From Oasisia sp. SBJ-2009 (lineage: Eukaryota; Annelida; Polychaeta; Sabellida; Siboglinidae), in NCBI GenBank assembly GCA_964017155.1, contig OZ024867.1, positions 27,201,109 through 27,265,108 on the forward strand: DNA of 64,000 bases. The letters run 5' to 3'. The notes under the pieces were generated by a model. The model made no database searches and was not told where the DNA came from. It saw nothing but the letters and a program-made list of their open reading frames with translations. Below, one piece after another: positions 12,201-26,860 of this stretch. How positions within the stretch are numbered: position 1 is the first letter of the stretch; each line of letters begins with the position of its first letter. The position numbers and the translations under genes are program-made.

Positions 12201-15200
12201 AATCCTACTGACCACAGACCTCCACTCAATCCTGCTGACCACAGACCTCCACTCAATCCTACTGACCACAGACCTCCACTCAATCCTAGTGACCACAGAC
12301 CTCCACTCAACCCTACTGACCACAGACCTCCACTCAACCCTACTGACCACAGACCTCCACTCAATCCTACTGACCACAGACCTCCACTCAACCCTACTGA
12401 CCACAGACCTCCACTCAACCCTACTGACCACAGACCTCCACTCAATCCTACTGACCACAGACCTCCACTCAATCCTACTGACCACAGACCTCCACTCAAC
12501 CCTACTGACCACAGACCTCCACTCAATCCTACTGACCACATACCTCCACTCAATCCTGCTGACCACAGACCTCCACTCAATCCTACTGACCACAGACCTG
12601 CACTCAATCCTGCTGACCACAGACCTCCACTCAATCCTACTGACCACAGACCTGCACTCAATCCTGCTGACCACAGACCTCCTCTCAACCCTACTGACCA
12701 CAGACCTCCACTCAACCCTACTGACCACAGACCTCCACTCAACCCTACTGACCATAGACCTCCACTCAATCCTGCTGACCACAGACCTCCACTCAATCCT
12801 ACTGACCACAGACCTCCACTCAATCCTGCTGACCACATACCTCCACTCAATCCTACTGACCACAGACCTCCACTCAATCCTACTGACCACAGACCTCCAC
12901 TCAATCCTACTGACCACAGACCTCCACTCAATCCTGCTGACCACAGACCTCCACTCAATCCTACTGACCACATACCTCCACTCAATCCTACTGACCACAG
13001 ACCTCCACTCAATCCTACTGACCACAGACCTCCATTCAATCCTGCTGACCATAGACCTCCACTCAATCCTACTGACCACAGACCTCCACTCAATCCTGCT
13101 GACCACAGACCTCCACTCAATCCTACTGACCACAGACCTCCACTCAATCCTACTGACCACAGACCTCCACTCAACCCTACTAACCACAGACGTCCACTCA
13201 ACCCTACTGACCACAGACCTCCACTCAACCCTACTGACCACAGACCTCGACTCAATCCTACTGACCACAGACCTCCACTCAATCCTGCTGACCACAGACC
13301 TCCACTCAATCCTGCTGACCACAGACCTCCACTCAACCCTACTAACCACAGACCTCCACTCAATCCTACTAACCACAGACCTCCACTCAATCCTACTGAC
13401 CACAGACCTCCACACAACCCTACTGACCACAGACCTCCACTCAATCCTACTGACCACAAACCTCCATTCAATCCTACTGACCAGAAACCTCCACTCAATC
13501 CTACTGACCACAGACCTCCACTCAACCCTACTGACCACAGACCTCAACTCAACCCTACTGACCAGAAACCTCCACTCAATCCTACTGACCACATACCTCC
13601 ACTCAACCCTACTGACCACAGACCTCCACTCAATCCTACTGACCAGAAACCTCCACTCAATCCTACTGACCACAGACCTCCACACAACCCTACTGACCAC
13701 AGACCTCCACTCAATCCTGCTGACCACAAACCTCCACTCAATCCTGCTGACCACAGACCTCCACTCAATCCTACTGACCACAGACCTCCACTCAATCCTG
13801 CTGACCACAGACCACCACTCAATCCTGCTGACCACAGACCTCCACTCAATCCTACTGACCACAGACCTCCACTCAATCCTACTGACCACAGACCTCCACT
13901 CAATCCTACTGACCACAGACCTCCACTCAACCCTACTAACCACAGACCTCCACTCAATCCTACTGACCACAGACCTCCACTCAATCCTACTGACCACAGA
14001 CCTCCACTCAATCCTACTGACCACAGACCTCCACTCAATCCTACTGACCAGAAACCTCCACTCAATCCTACTGACCACAGACCTCCACTCAATCTTACTG
14101 ACCACAGACCTCCACTCAACCCTACTAACCACAGAACTCCACTCAATCCTACTGACCACAGACTTCCACTCAATCCTACTGACCACAGACCTCCACGCAA
14201 CCCTACTGACCACAGACCTCCACTCAATCCTACTGACCACAGACCTCCACTCAATCCTACTGACCACAGACCTCCACTCAATCCTACTGACCACAGACCT
14301 CCACTCAACCCTACTGACCACAGACCTCCACTCAACCCTACTGACCACAGACCCCCACTCAATCCTGCTGACCACATACCTCCACTCAACCCTACTGACC
14401 ACAGACCTCCACTCAACCCTACTGACCACAGACCTCCACTCAACCCTACTGACCACAGACCTCCACTCAATCCTACTGACCACAGACCTCCACTCAATCC
14501 TGCTGACCACAGACCTCCACTCAATCCTGCTGACCACAGACCTCCACTCAATCCTACTGACCACAGACCTCCACTCAATCCTGCTGACCACAGACCTCCA
14601 CTCAATCCTGCTGACCACAGACCTCCACTCAATCCTACTGACCACAGACCACCACTCAATCCTACTGACCACAGACCTCCACTCAATCCTACTGACCACA
14701 GACCTCCACTCAACCCTACTAACCACAGACCTCCACTCAATCCTACTGACCATAGACCTCCACTCAACCCTACTGACCACAGACCTCCACTCAATCCTAC
14801 TGACCACAGACCTCCACTCAATCCTGCTGACCACAGACCTCCACTCAATCCTACTGACCACAGACCTCCACTCAATCCTGCTGACCACAGACCTCCACTC
14901 AATCCTGCTGACCACAGACCTCCACTCAATCCTACTGACCACAGACCTCCACTCAACCCTACTGACCACAGACCTCCACTCAATCCTACTGACCACAGAC
15001 CTCCACTCAATCCTACTGACCACAGACCTCCACTCAATCCTGCTGACCACAGACCTCCACTCAATCCTACTGACCACAGACCTCCACTCAATCCTACTGA
15101 CCACAGACCTCCACTCAATCCTACTGACCACAGACCTCCACTCAATCCTACCGACCACAGACCTCCACTCAACCCTACTAACCACAGACCTCCACTCAAT

Positions 15201-18200
15201 CCTACTTACCACAGACCTCCACGCAACCCTACTGACCACAGACCTCCACTCAATCCTACTGACCACAGACCTCCACTCAATCCTGCTGACCACAGACCTC
15301 CACTCAATCCTGCTGACCACAGACCTCCACTCAATTCTGCTGACCACAGACCTCCACTCAATCCTACTGACCACAGACCTCCACTCAATCCTGCTGACCA
15401 CAGACCTCCACTCAATCCTACTGACCACAGACCTCCACTCAATCCTACTGACCACAGACCTCCACACAATCCTACTGACCACAGACCTCCACTCAATCCT
15501 ACTGACCAGAAACCTCCACTCAATCCTACTGACCACAGACCTCCACTCAATCCTACTGACCACAGACCTCCACTCAATCCTACTGACCAGAAACCTCCAC
15601 TCAATCCTACTGACCACAGACCTCCACTCAATCCTACTGACCACAGACCTCCACTCAATCCTACTGACCACAGACCTCCACTCAATCCTACTGACCACAG
15701 ACCTCCACTCAACCCTACTAACCACAGACCTCCACTCAATCCTACTGACCATAGACCTCCACTCAATCCTACTGACCACAGACCTCCACTCAATCCTGCT
15801 GACCACAGACCTCCACTCAATCCTGCTGACCACAGACCTCCACTCAATCCTACTGACCACAGACCTCCACTCAACCCTACTGACCACAGACCTCCACTCA
15901 ACCCTACTAACCACAGACCTCCACGCAACCCTACTTACCACAGACCTCCACGCAACCCTACCGACCACAGACCTCCACTCAATCCTACTGACCACAGACC
16001 TCCACTCAATCCTGCTGACCACAGACCTCCACTCAACCCTACTGACCACAGACCTCCACTCAACCCTACTGACCACAGACCTCGACTCAATCCTACTGAC
16101 CACAGACCTCCACTCAATCCTGCTGACCACAGACCTCCACTCAATCCTGCTGACCACAGACCTCCACTCAACCCTACTGACCACAGACCTCCACTCAATC
16201 CTACTAACCACAGACCTCCACTCAATCCTACTGACCACAGACCTCCACACAACCCTACTGACCACAGACCTCCACTCAATCCTACTGACCACAAACCTCC
16301 ATTCAATCCTACTGACCAGAAACCTCCACTCAATCCTACTGACCACAGACCTCCACTCAACCCTACTGACCACAGACCTCAACTCAACCCTACTGACCAG
16401 AAACCTCCACTCAATCCTACTGACCACATACCTCCACTCAACCCTACTGACCACAGACCTCCACTCAATCCTACTGACCAGAAACCTCCACTCAATCCTA
16501 CTGACCACAGACCTCCACACAACCCTACTGACCACAGACCTCCACTCAATCCTGCTGACCACAAACCTCCACTCAATCCTGCTGACCACAGACCTCCACT
16601 CAATCCTACTGACCACAGACCTCCACTCAATCCTGCTGACCACAGACCACCACTCAATCCTGCTGACCACAGACCTCCACTCAATCCTACTGACCACAGA
16701 CCTCCACTCAATCCTACTGACCACAGACCTCCACTCAATCCTACTGACCACAGACCTCCACTCAACCCTACTAACCACAGACCTCCACTCAATCCTACTG
16801 ACCACAGACCTCCACTCAATCCTACTGACCACAGACCTCCACTCAATCCTACTGACCACAGACCTCCACTCAATCCTACTGACCAGAAACCTCCACTCAA
16901 TCCTACTGACCACAGACCTCCACTCAATCTTACTGACCACAGACCTCCACTCAACCCTACTAACCACAGAACTCCACTCAATCCTACTGACCACAGACTT
17001 CCACTCAATCCTACTGACCACAGACCTCCACGCAACCCTACTGACCACAGACCTCCACTCAATCCTACTGACCACAGACCTCCACTCAATCCTACTGACC
17101 ACAGACCTCCACTCAATCCTACTGACCACAGACCTCCACTCAACCCTACTGACCACAGACCTCCACTCAACCCTACTGACCACAGACCCCCACTCAATCC
17201 TGCTGACCACATACCTCCACTCAACCCTACTGACCACAGACCTCCACTCAACCCTACTGACCACAGACCTCCACTCAACCCTACTGACCACAGACCTCCA
17301 CTCAATCCTACTGACCACAGACCTCCACTCAATCCTGCTGACCACAGACCTCCACTCAATCCTGCTGACCACAGACCTCCACTCAATCCTACTGACCACA
17401 GACCTCCACTCAATCCTGCTGACCACAGACCTCCACTCAATCCTGCTGACCACAGACCTCCACTCAATCCTACTGACCACAGACCACCACTCAATCCTAC
17501 TGACCACAGACCTCCACTCAATCCTACTGACCACAGACCTCCACTCAACCCTACTAACCACAGACCTCCACTCAATCCTACTGACCATAGACCTCCACTC
17601 AACCCTACTGACCACAGACCTCCACTCAATCCTACTGACCACAGACCTCCACTCAATCCTGCTGACCACAGACCTCCACTCAATCCTACTGACCACAGAC
17701 CTCCACTCAATCCTGCTGACCACAGACCTCCACTCAATCCTGCTGACCACAGACCTCCACTCAATCCTACTGACCACAGACCACCACTCAATCCTACTGA
17801 CCACAGACCTCCACTCAATCCTACTGACCACAGACCTCCACTCAACCCTACTAACCACAGACCTCCACTCAATCCTACTGACCATAGACCTCCACTCAAT
17901 CCTACTGACCACAGACCTCCACTCAATCCTACTGACCACAGACCTCCACTCAACCCTACTGACCACAGACCTCCACTCAATCCTACTGACCACAGACCTC
18001 CACTCAATCCTACTGACCACAGACCTCCACTCAATCCTGCTGACCACAGACCTCCACTCAATCCTACTGACCACAGACCTCCACTCAATCCTACTGACCA
18101 CAGACCTCCACTCAATCCTACTGACCACAGACCTCCACTCAATCCTACCGACCACAGACCTCCACTCAACCCTACTAACCACAGACCTCCACTCAATCCT

Positions 18201-21200
18201 ACTTACCACAGACCTCCACGCAACCCTACTGACCACAGACCTCCACTCAATCCTACTGACCACAGACCTCCACTCAATCCTGCTGACCACAGACCTCCAC
18301 TCAATCCTGCTGACCACAGACCTCCACTCAATTCTGCTGACCACAGACCTCCACTCAATCCTACTGACCACAGACCTCCACTCAATCCTGCTGACCACAG
18401 ACCTCCACTCAATCCTACTGACCACAGACCTCCACTCAATCCTACTGACCACAGACCTCCACACAATCCTACTGACCACAGACCTCCACTCAATCCTACT
18501 GACCAGAAACCTCCACTCAATCCTACTGACCACAGACCTCCACTCAATCCTACTGACCACAGACCTCCACTCAATCCTACTGACCAGAAACCTCCACTCA
18601 ATCCTACTGACCACAGACCTCCACTCAATCCTACTGACCACAGACCTCCACTCAATCCTACTGACCACAGACCTCCACTCAATCCTACTGACCACAGACC
18701 TCCACTCAACCCTACTAACCACAGACCTCCACACAATCCTACTGACCATAGACCTCCACTCAATCCTACTGACCACAGACCTCCACTCAATCCTGCTGAC
18801 CACAGACCTCCACTCAATCCTGCTGACCACAGACCTCCACTCAATCCTACTGACCACAGACCTCCACTCAACCCTACTGACCACAGACCTCCACTCAACC
18901 CTACTAACCACAGACCTCCACGCAACCCTACTTACCACAGACCTCCACTCAATCCTACTGACCACAGACCTCCACTCAATCCTGCTGACCACAGACCTCC
19001 ACTCAATCCTGCTGACCACAGACCTCCACTCAATCCTGCTGACCACAGACCTCCACTCAATCCTACTGACCACAGACCTCCACTCAATCCTGCTGACCAC
19101 AGACCTCCACTCAATCCTACTGACCACAGACCTCCACTCAATCCTACTGACCACAGACCTCCACTCAATCCTACTGACCACAGACCTCCACTCAATCCTG
19201 CTGACCACAAACCTCCACTCAATCCTGCTGACCACAGACCTCCACTCAATCCTACTGACCACAGACCTCCACTCAATCCTGCTGACCACAGACCTCCACT
19301 CAATCCTGCTGACCACAGACCTCCACTCAATCCTACTGACCACAGACCACCACTCAATCCTACTGACCACAGACCTCCACTCAATCCTACTGACCACAGA
19401 CCTCCACTCAACCCTACTAACCACAGACCTCCACTCAATCCTACTGACCATAGACCTCCACTCAATCCTACTGACCACAGACCTCCACTCAATCCTACTG
19501 ACCACAGACCTCCACTCAACCCTACTGACCACAGACCTCCACTCAATCCTACTGACCACAGACCTCCACTCAATCCTACTGACCACAGACCTCCACTCAA
19601 TCCTGCTGACCACAGACCTCCACTCAATCCTACTGACCACAGACCTCCACTCAATCCTACTGACCACAGACCTCCACTCAATCCTACTGACCACAGACCT
19701 CCACTCAATCCTACCGACCACAGACCTCCACTCAACCCTACTAACCACAGACCTCCACTCAATCCTACTTACCACAGACCTCCACGCAACCCTACTGACC
19801 ACAGACCTCCACTCAATCCTACTGACCACAGACCTCCACTCAATCCTGCTGACCACAGACCTCCACTCAATCCTGCTGACCACAGACCTCCACTCAATTC
19901 TGCTGACCACAGACCTCCACTCAATCCTACTGACCACAGACCTCCACTCAATCCTGCTGACCACAGACCTCCACTCAATCCTACTGACCACAGACCTCCA
20001 CTCAATCCTACTGACCACAGACCTCCACACAATCCTACTGACCACAGACCTCCACTCAATCCTACTGACCAGAAACCTCCACTCAATCCTACTGACCACA
20101 GACCTCCACTCAATCCTACTGACCACAGACCTCCACTCAATCCTACTGACCAGAAACCTCCACTCAATCCTACTGACCACAGACCTCCACTCAATCCTAC
20201 TGACCACAGACCTCCACTCAATCCTACTGACCACAGACCTCCACTCAATCCTACTGACCACAGACCTCCACTCAACCCTACTAACCACAGACCTCCACTC
20301 AATCCTACTGACCATAGACCTCCACTCAATCCTACTGACCACAGACCTCCACTCAATCCTGCTGACCACAGACCTCCACTCAATCCTGCTGACCACAGAC
20401 CTCCACTCAATCCTACTGACCACAGACCTCCACTCAACCCTACTGACCACAGACCTCCACTCAACCCTACTAACCACAGACCTCCACGCAACCCTACTTA
20501 CCACAGACCTCCACGCAACCCTACCGACCACAGACCTCCACTCAATCCTACTGACCACAGACCTCCACTCAATCCTGCTGACCACAGACCTCCACTCAAT
20601 CCTGCTGACCACAGACCTCCACTCAATCCTGCTGACCACAGACCTCCACTCAATCCTACTGACCACAGACCTCCACTCAATCCTGCTGACCACAGACCTC
20701 CACTCAATCCTACTGACCACAGACCTCCACTCAATCCTACTGACCACAGACCTCCACACAATCCTACTGACCACAGACCTCCACTCAATCCTACTGACCA
20801 GAAACCTCCACTCAATCCTACTGACCACAGACCTCCACTCAATCCTACTGACCACAGACCTCCACTCAATCCTACTGACAAGAAACCTCCACTCAATCCT
20901 ACTGACCACAGACCTCCACTCAATCCTACTGACCACAGACCTCCACTCAATCATACTGACCAGAAACCTCCACACAATCCTACTGACCACAGACCTCCAC
21001 TCAATCCTACTGACCAGAAACCTCCACTCAATCCTACTGACCACAGACCTCCACTCAATCCTACTGACCACAGACCTCCACTCAATCCTGCTGACCACAG
21101 ACCTCCACTCAATCCTACTGACCACAGACCTCCACTCAATCCTACTGACCACAGACCTCCACTCAACCCTACTAACCACAGACGTCCACTCAACCCTACT

Positions 21201-24200
21201 GACCACAGACCTCCACTCAACCCTACTGACCACAGACCTTGACTCAATCCTACTGACCACAGACCTCCACTCAATCCTGCTGACCACAGACCTCCACTCA
21301 ATCCTGCTGACCACAGACCTCCACTCAACCCTACTGACCACAGACCTCCACTCAATCCTACTGACCACAGACCTCCACTCAATCCTACTGACCACAGACC
21401 TCCACACAACCCTACTGACCACAGACCTCCACTCAATCCTACTGACCACAAACCTCCATTCAATCCTACTGACCAGAAACCTCCACTCAATCCTACTGAC
21501 CACAGACCTCCACTCAACCCTACTGACCACAGACCTCAACTCAACCCTACTGACCAGAAACCTCCACTCAATCCTACTGACCACATACCTCCACTCAACC
21601 CTACTGACCACAGACCTCCACACAACCCTACTGACCACAGACCTCCACTCAATCCTGCTGACCACAGACCTCCACACAACCCTACTGACCACAGACCTCC
21701 ACTCAATCCTGCTGACCACAAACCTCCACTCAATCCTGCTGACCACAGACCTCCACTCAATCCTACTGACCACAGACCTCCACTCAATCCTGCTGACCAC
21801 AGACCACCACTCAATCGTGCTGACCACAGACCTCCACTCAATCCTACTGACCACAGACCTCCACTCAATCCTACTGACCACAGACCTCCACTCAATCCTA
21901 CTGACCACAGACCTCCACTCAACCCTACTAACCACAGACCTCCACTCAATCCTACTGACCACAGACCTCCACTCAATCCTACTGACCACAGACCTCCACT
22001 CAATCCTACTGACCACAGACCTCCACTCAATCCTACTGACCAGAAACCTCCACTCAATCCTACTGACCACAGACCTCCACTCAATCTTACTGACCACAGA
22101 CCTCCACTCAACCCTACTAACCACAGAACTCCACTCAATCCTACTGACCACAGACTTCCACTCAATCCTACTGACCACAGACCTCCACGCAACCCTACTG
22201 ACCACAGACCTCCACTCAATCCTACTGACCACAGACCTCCACTCAATCCTACTGACCACAGACCTCCACTCAATCCTACTGACCACAGACCTCCACTCAA
22301 CCCTACTGACCACAGACCTCCACTCAACCCTACTGACCACAGACCCCCACTCAATCCTGCTGACCACATACCTCCACTCAACCCTACTGACCACAGACCT
22401 CCACTCAACCCTACTGACCACAGACCTCCACTCAACCCTACTGACCACAGACCTCCACTCAATCCTACTGACCACAGACCTCCACTCAATCCTACTGACC
22501 ACAGACCTCCACTCAACCCTACTGACCACAGACCTCCACTCAATCCTGCTGACCACAAACCTCCACTCAATCCTGCTGACCACAGACCTCCACTCAATCC
22601 TACTGACCACAGACCTCCACTCAATCCTGCTGACCACAGACCTCCACTCAATCCTGCTGACCACAGACCTCCACTCAATCCTGCTGACCACAGACCTCCA
22701 CTCAATCCTACTGACCACAGACCACCACTCAATCCTACTGACCACAGACCTCCACTCAATCCTACTGACCACAGACCTCCACTCAACCCTACTAACCACA
22801 GACCTCCACTCAATCCTACTGACCATAGACCTCCACTCAATCCTACTGACCACAGACCTCCACTCAATCCTACTGACCACAGACCTCCACTCAACCCTAC
22901 TGACCACAGACCTCCACTCAATCCTACTGGCCACAGACCTCCACTCAATCCTACTGACCACAGACCTCCACACAACCCTACTGACCACAGACCTCCACTC
23001 AATCCTACTGACCACAGACCTCCACTCAATCCTACTGACCACAGACCTCCACTCAATCCTACTGACCACAGACCTCCACTCAACCCTACTAACCACAGAC
23101 CTCCACTCAATCCTACTGACCATAGACCTCCACTCAATCCTACTGACCACAGACCTCCACTCAATCCTGCTGACCACAGACCTCCACTCAATCCTACTGA
23201 CCACAGACCTCCACTCAATCCTACTGACCACAGACCTCCACTCAACCCTACTGACCACAGACCTCCACTCAACCCTACTGACCACAGACCTCCACTCAAT
23301 CCTACTGACCACAGACCTCCACTCAACCCTACTGACCACAGACCTCCACTCAACCCTACTGACCACAGACCTCCACTCAATCCTACTGACCACAGACCTC
23401 CACTCAATCCTACTGACCACAGACCTCCACTCAACCCTACTGACCACAGACCTCCACTCAATCCTACTGACCACATACCTCCACTCAATCCTGCTGACCA
23501 CAGACCTCCACTCAATCCTACTGACCACAGACCTGCACTCAATCCTGCTGATCACAGACCTCCACTCAATCCTACTGACCACAGACCTGCACTCAATCCT
23601 GCTGACCACAGACCTCCTCTCAACCCTACTGACCACAGACCTCCACTCAACCCTACTGACCACAGACCTCCACTCAACCCTACTGACCATAGACCTCCAC
23701 TCAATCCTGCTGACCACAGACCTCCACTCAATCCTACTGACCACAGACCTCCACTCAATCCTGCTGACCACATACCTCCACTCAATCCTACTGACCACAG
23801 ACCTCCACTCAATCCTACTGACCACAGACCTCCACTCAATCCTACTGACCACAGACCTCCACTCAATCCTGCTGACCACAGACCTCCACTCAATCCTACT
23901 GACCACATACCTCCACTCAATCCTACTGACCACAGACCTCCACTCAATCCTACTGACCACAGACCTCCATTCAATCCTGCTGACCATAGACCTCCACTCA
24001 ATCCTACTGACCACAGACCTCCACTCAATCCTGCTGACCACAGACCTCCACTCAATCCTACTGACCACAGACCTCCACTCAATCCTACTGACCACAGACC
24101 TCCACTCAACCCTACTAACCACAGACGTCCACTCAACCCTACTGACCACAGACCTCCACTCAACCCTACTGACCACAGACCTCGACTCAATCCTACTGAC

Positions 24201-25718
24201 CACAGACCTCCACTCAATCCTGCTGACCACAGACCTCCACTCAATCCTGCTGACCACAGACCTCCACTCAACCCTACTGACCACAGACCTCCACTCAATC
24301 CTACTGACCACAGACCTCCACTCAATCCTACTGACCACAGACCTCCACACAACCCTACTGACCACAGACCTCCACTCAATCCTACTGACCACAAACCTCC
24401 ATTCAATCCTACTGACCAGAAACCTCCACTCAATCCTACTGACCACAGACCTCCACTCAACCCTACTGACCACATACCTCAACTCAACCCTACTGACCAG
24501 AAACCTCCACTCAATCCTACTGACCACATACCTCCACTCAACCCTACTGACCACAGACCTCCACTCAATCCTACTGACCAGAAACCTCCACTCAATCCTG
24601 CTGACCACAAACCTCCACTCAATCCTGCTGACCACAGACCTCCACTCAATCCTACTGACCACAGACCTCCACTCAATCCTGCTGACCACAGACCACCACT
24701 CAATCCTGCTGACCACAGACCTCCACTCAATCCTACTGACCACAGACCTCCACTCAATCCTACTGACCACAGACCTCCACTCAATCCTACTGACCACAGA
24801 CCTCCACTCAACCCTACTAACCACAGACCTCCACTCAATCCTACTGACCACAGACCTCCACTCAATCCTACTGACCACAGACCTCCACTCAATCCTACTG
24901 ACCACAGACCTCCACTCAATCCTACTGACCAGAAACCTCCACTCAATCCTACTGACCACAGACCTCCACTCAATCTTACTGACCACAGACCTCCACTCAA
25001 TCCTACTGACCACAGACCTCCACTCAATCCTACTGACCACAGACCTCCACTCAACCCTACTAACCACAGACCTCCACTCAATCCTACTGACCATAGACCT
25101 CCACTCAATCCTACTGACCACAGACCTCCACTCAATCCTGCTGACCACAGACCTCCACTCAATCCTGCTGACCACAGACCTCCACTCAATCCTGCTGACC
25201 ACAGACCTCCACTCAATCCTACTGACCACAGACCTCCACTCAATCCTGCTGACCACAGACCTCCACTCAATCCTACTGACCACAGACCTCCACTCAATCC
25301 TACTGACCACAGACCTCCACACAATCCTACTGACCACAGACCTCCACTCAATCCTACTGACCAGAAACCTCCACTCAATCCTACTGACCACAGACCTCCA
25401 CTCAATCCTACTGACCACAGACCTCCACTCAATCCTACTGACAAGAAACCTCCACTCAATCCTACTGACCACAGACCTCCACTCAATCCTACTGACCACA
25501 GACCTCCACTCAATCATACTGACCAGAAACCTCCACACAATCCTACTGACCACAGACCTCCACTCAATCCTACTGACCAGAAACCTCCACTCAATCCTAC
25601 TGACCACAGACCTCCACTCAATCCTACTGACCACAGACCTCCACTCAATCATACTGACCAGAAACCTCCACTCAATCATACTGACCACAGAGACAGTCTT
25701 GAAGAGGTTCCTAACCAG
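9295..25718 (+). pseudogene. hAT-B, exon expanded by 601 in-frame copies of a 27-bp unit
   Basis: After a TTACAG acceptor the exon reads VEQNSVSSADARGKDKSYLG, LLKKDVVLYLHFLRGVTSEL and LAMQRREVTVI. It then enters the repeat DLHSTLLTT and leaves it as ETVLKRFLTR at a GTATGC donor. In related proteins RRE.TV.D.H..L.TT..VL.KY.TR is one continuous helix, so a single copy of DLHSTLLTT is ancestral exon sequence and the array is its expansion. The array adds 5,409 codons (601 x 9) without breaking the frame; the open frame is 5,517 codons (9205-25758). Donor phase fits the next exon at 25873. The neighbouring exons carry a nonsense codon and frameshifts, so translation of the whole is doubtful. A recent expansion in a dying gene or transposon copy is the simplest reading. 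Confidence 0.75.
9463..25689. repeat. Giant 27-bp minisatellite, 601 units (16,227 bp)
   Basis: The unit is GACCTCCACTCAA[T/C]CCTA plus CTGACCACA. The span is exactly 601 x 27 bp, so all net length change has been in whole units. Frequent variants are ATC/ACC (Ile/Thr), CTA/CTG (silent), GAC/TAC/AAC, and a linked pair giving ACCAGAAAC (Thr-Arg-Asn). The + strand is C-rich and G-poor (11 C and 2 G per unit). Long blocks recur: GACGTCC variants at 10354, 13189, 21181 and 24124, and CTCAACTC variants at 10708, 13543, 16378, 21535 and 24478. Spacings are 2,835 (105 units), 5,157 (191) and 2,943 bp (109), so a higher-order repeat is superimposed. Confidence 0.99.
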
Positions 25719-25872
25719 GTATGCTGTTTGTATAATACACAGTTTAGTAAGCCAATAACGAGTTTTGTAACTTTTTTATCTCATTCATTTACAGGATTGG
25801 ACCAGTGTTGACAGAAGAATACTGTTTTTTATATTTGTATATGACAATGATCACAAATCCATGTGTTTGCAG

Positions 25873-26090
25873 ACCAGGACCGAGGTTGAGCGAGGTTTTC
25901 AACGACCATGATGTGTTTCGCACCCATGAACTGAAGGGCAACATCATCGCCTTCACGTCAGCAAGGGAGAAGGCCCTCGATGGCCTCATCCGCAGTCTCT
26001 TCACCCGCTTTGCGGATGTGGAAGAGGACGTCCTGGAGGCAGCCCAGATCGCCAGCCTACAGACCTGGCCGGACTCGGCTGACACCGGTG
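25873..26090 (+). pseudogene. hAT-B, exon after the giant array
   Basis: It follows TTTGCAG and, joined to the AG left by the previous exon, reads R-PGPRLSEVFNDHDVF, HELKGNIIAFTSAREKALDG, LIRSLFTRFADVEEDVLEAA and ASLQTWPD, ending before GTGAGT. This matches the family stretch PGP.L.., FNSAREK.LD.LI..L..RF.DV..DVL.A..I..F..WP. This exon itself is intact. The C-terminal hAT dimerisation region is not found; an old foreign element starts within 150 bp. Confidence 0.78.
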
Positions 26091-26199
26091 GTGAGTGCCA
26101 CGGCATATGTGCTATACGTTTTTTTGCAGGATTTAAAATAAAAGTGGAATGTAGCCAGAAGACAACAGAGGTGTTGAATGCTGCTGTATTCACTCATTG

Positions 26200-26374
26200 C
26201 ATCTTCCCCTTGTCTGGCTTCAGACAGGATGACAGTAACTCATTGTCGTCATTGTGGTGTTTTGGCCTCGACAGCATCGGGAACCTCATGAGGCCAGCTG
26301 GTGTCAGTTTTGTCACTCGTTCGACCTCGGCTTCAGTGAGTCTTGGCACCCAAGCAGCTAAGCTCTCTCCATAA
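26200..26374 (-). pseudogene. Diverged N-terminal fragment of the right-end element's transposase
   Basis: On the minus strand it reads ESLAAWVPRLTEAEVERVTK then LTPAGLMRFP and HHNDDNELLSS. The transposases at 56630 and 60313 read ESLARWMPRLTQPEFTRVTK, VTPAGLIEVP and DHDNDDLTSV at residues 44-99. The frame is open but only this part remains. It shows that the element family colonised this locus long before the young tandem at 55-64 kb. Confidence 0.75.
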
Positions 26375-26860
26375 TAATAATTTTTATTTGTAAAGCGCCG
26401 TATATCCGGAATTTTTTCGCTCAGGCACATAAAATACATTGTAACACACATATTTAAAATATTCATAATCAGTTTAAATTTGCACATAAAGACGAAATGT
26501 TAAATGATAATAAAATAGATAATTATATAGAGTTTCTAAAAATCCTAGTTCATAAGATAAACTTATCAGCAATAAATAGATAAAATAAAATAATAACTAA
26601 ATAATAAAATATATTAATAACTTTATAATAAAGTAAGTAAAACATATATAATTATAGTTAAAATAGATTCAATATAAGATACCCTATAAGTAATTTACAA
26701 ATGCGGCCTTAAAAATATGTGTCTTTAAGTTTGACTTAAAAAGTTCAAGTGAGTCTGTTAGGCGTAGACTGTCTGGTAGATCGTTCCACATCTTCCTACA
26801 CAACACTCACAGCCCTTGCACTGGTTCGTGCCCTCGTCTCGTTTCCAACATGGCCTTCCT
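26375..26860. other. Very AT-rich stretch after an AATAATAATTTTTATTTG motif
   Basis: It begins with a motif running into TAAAGCGCCGTATATCC, which resembles SINE or satellite tails common in invertebrates. The rest is low-complexity AT without genes. Confidence 0.4.

Noticed and set aside
9345..25688. Minus-strand 5,447-codon ORF (WRSVVSRIE repeats)
   Set aside because: Exact antisense of the 27-bp array; openness follows from unit composition.
9205..25758. A functional 5,517-residue structural or antifreeze-like repeat protein
   Set aside because: The frame lies in an exon of a hAT-derived gene with a nonsense codon and frameshifts upstream, and the antisense strand is equally open. No signal peptide or other independent gene sign was seen.
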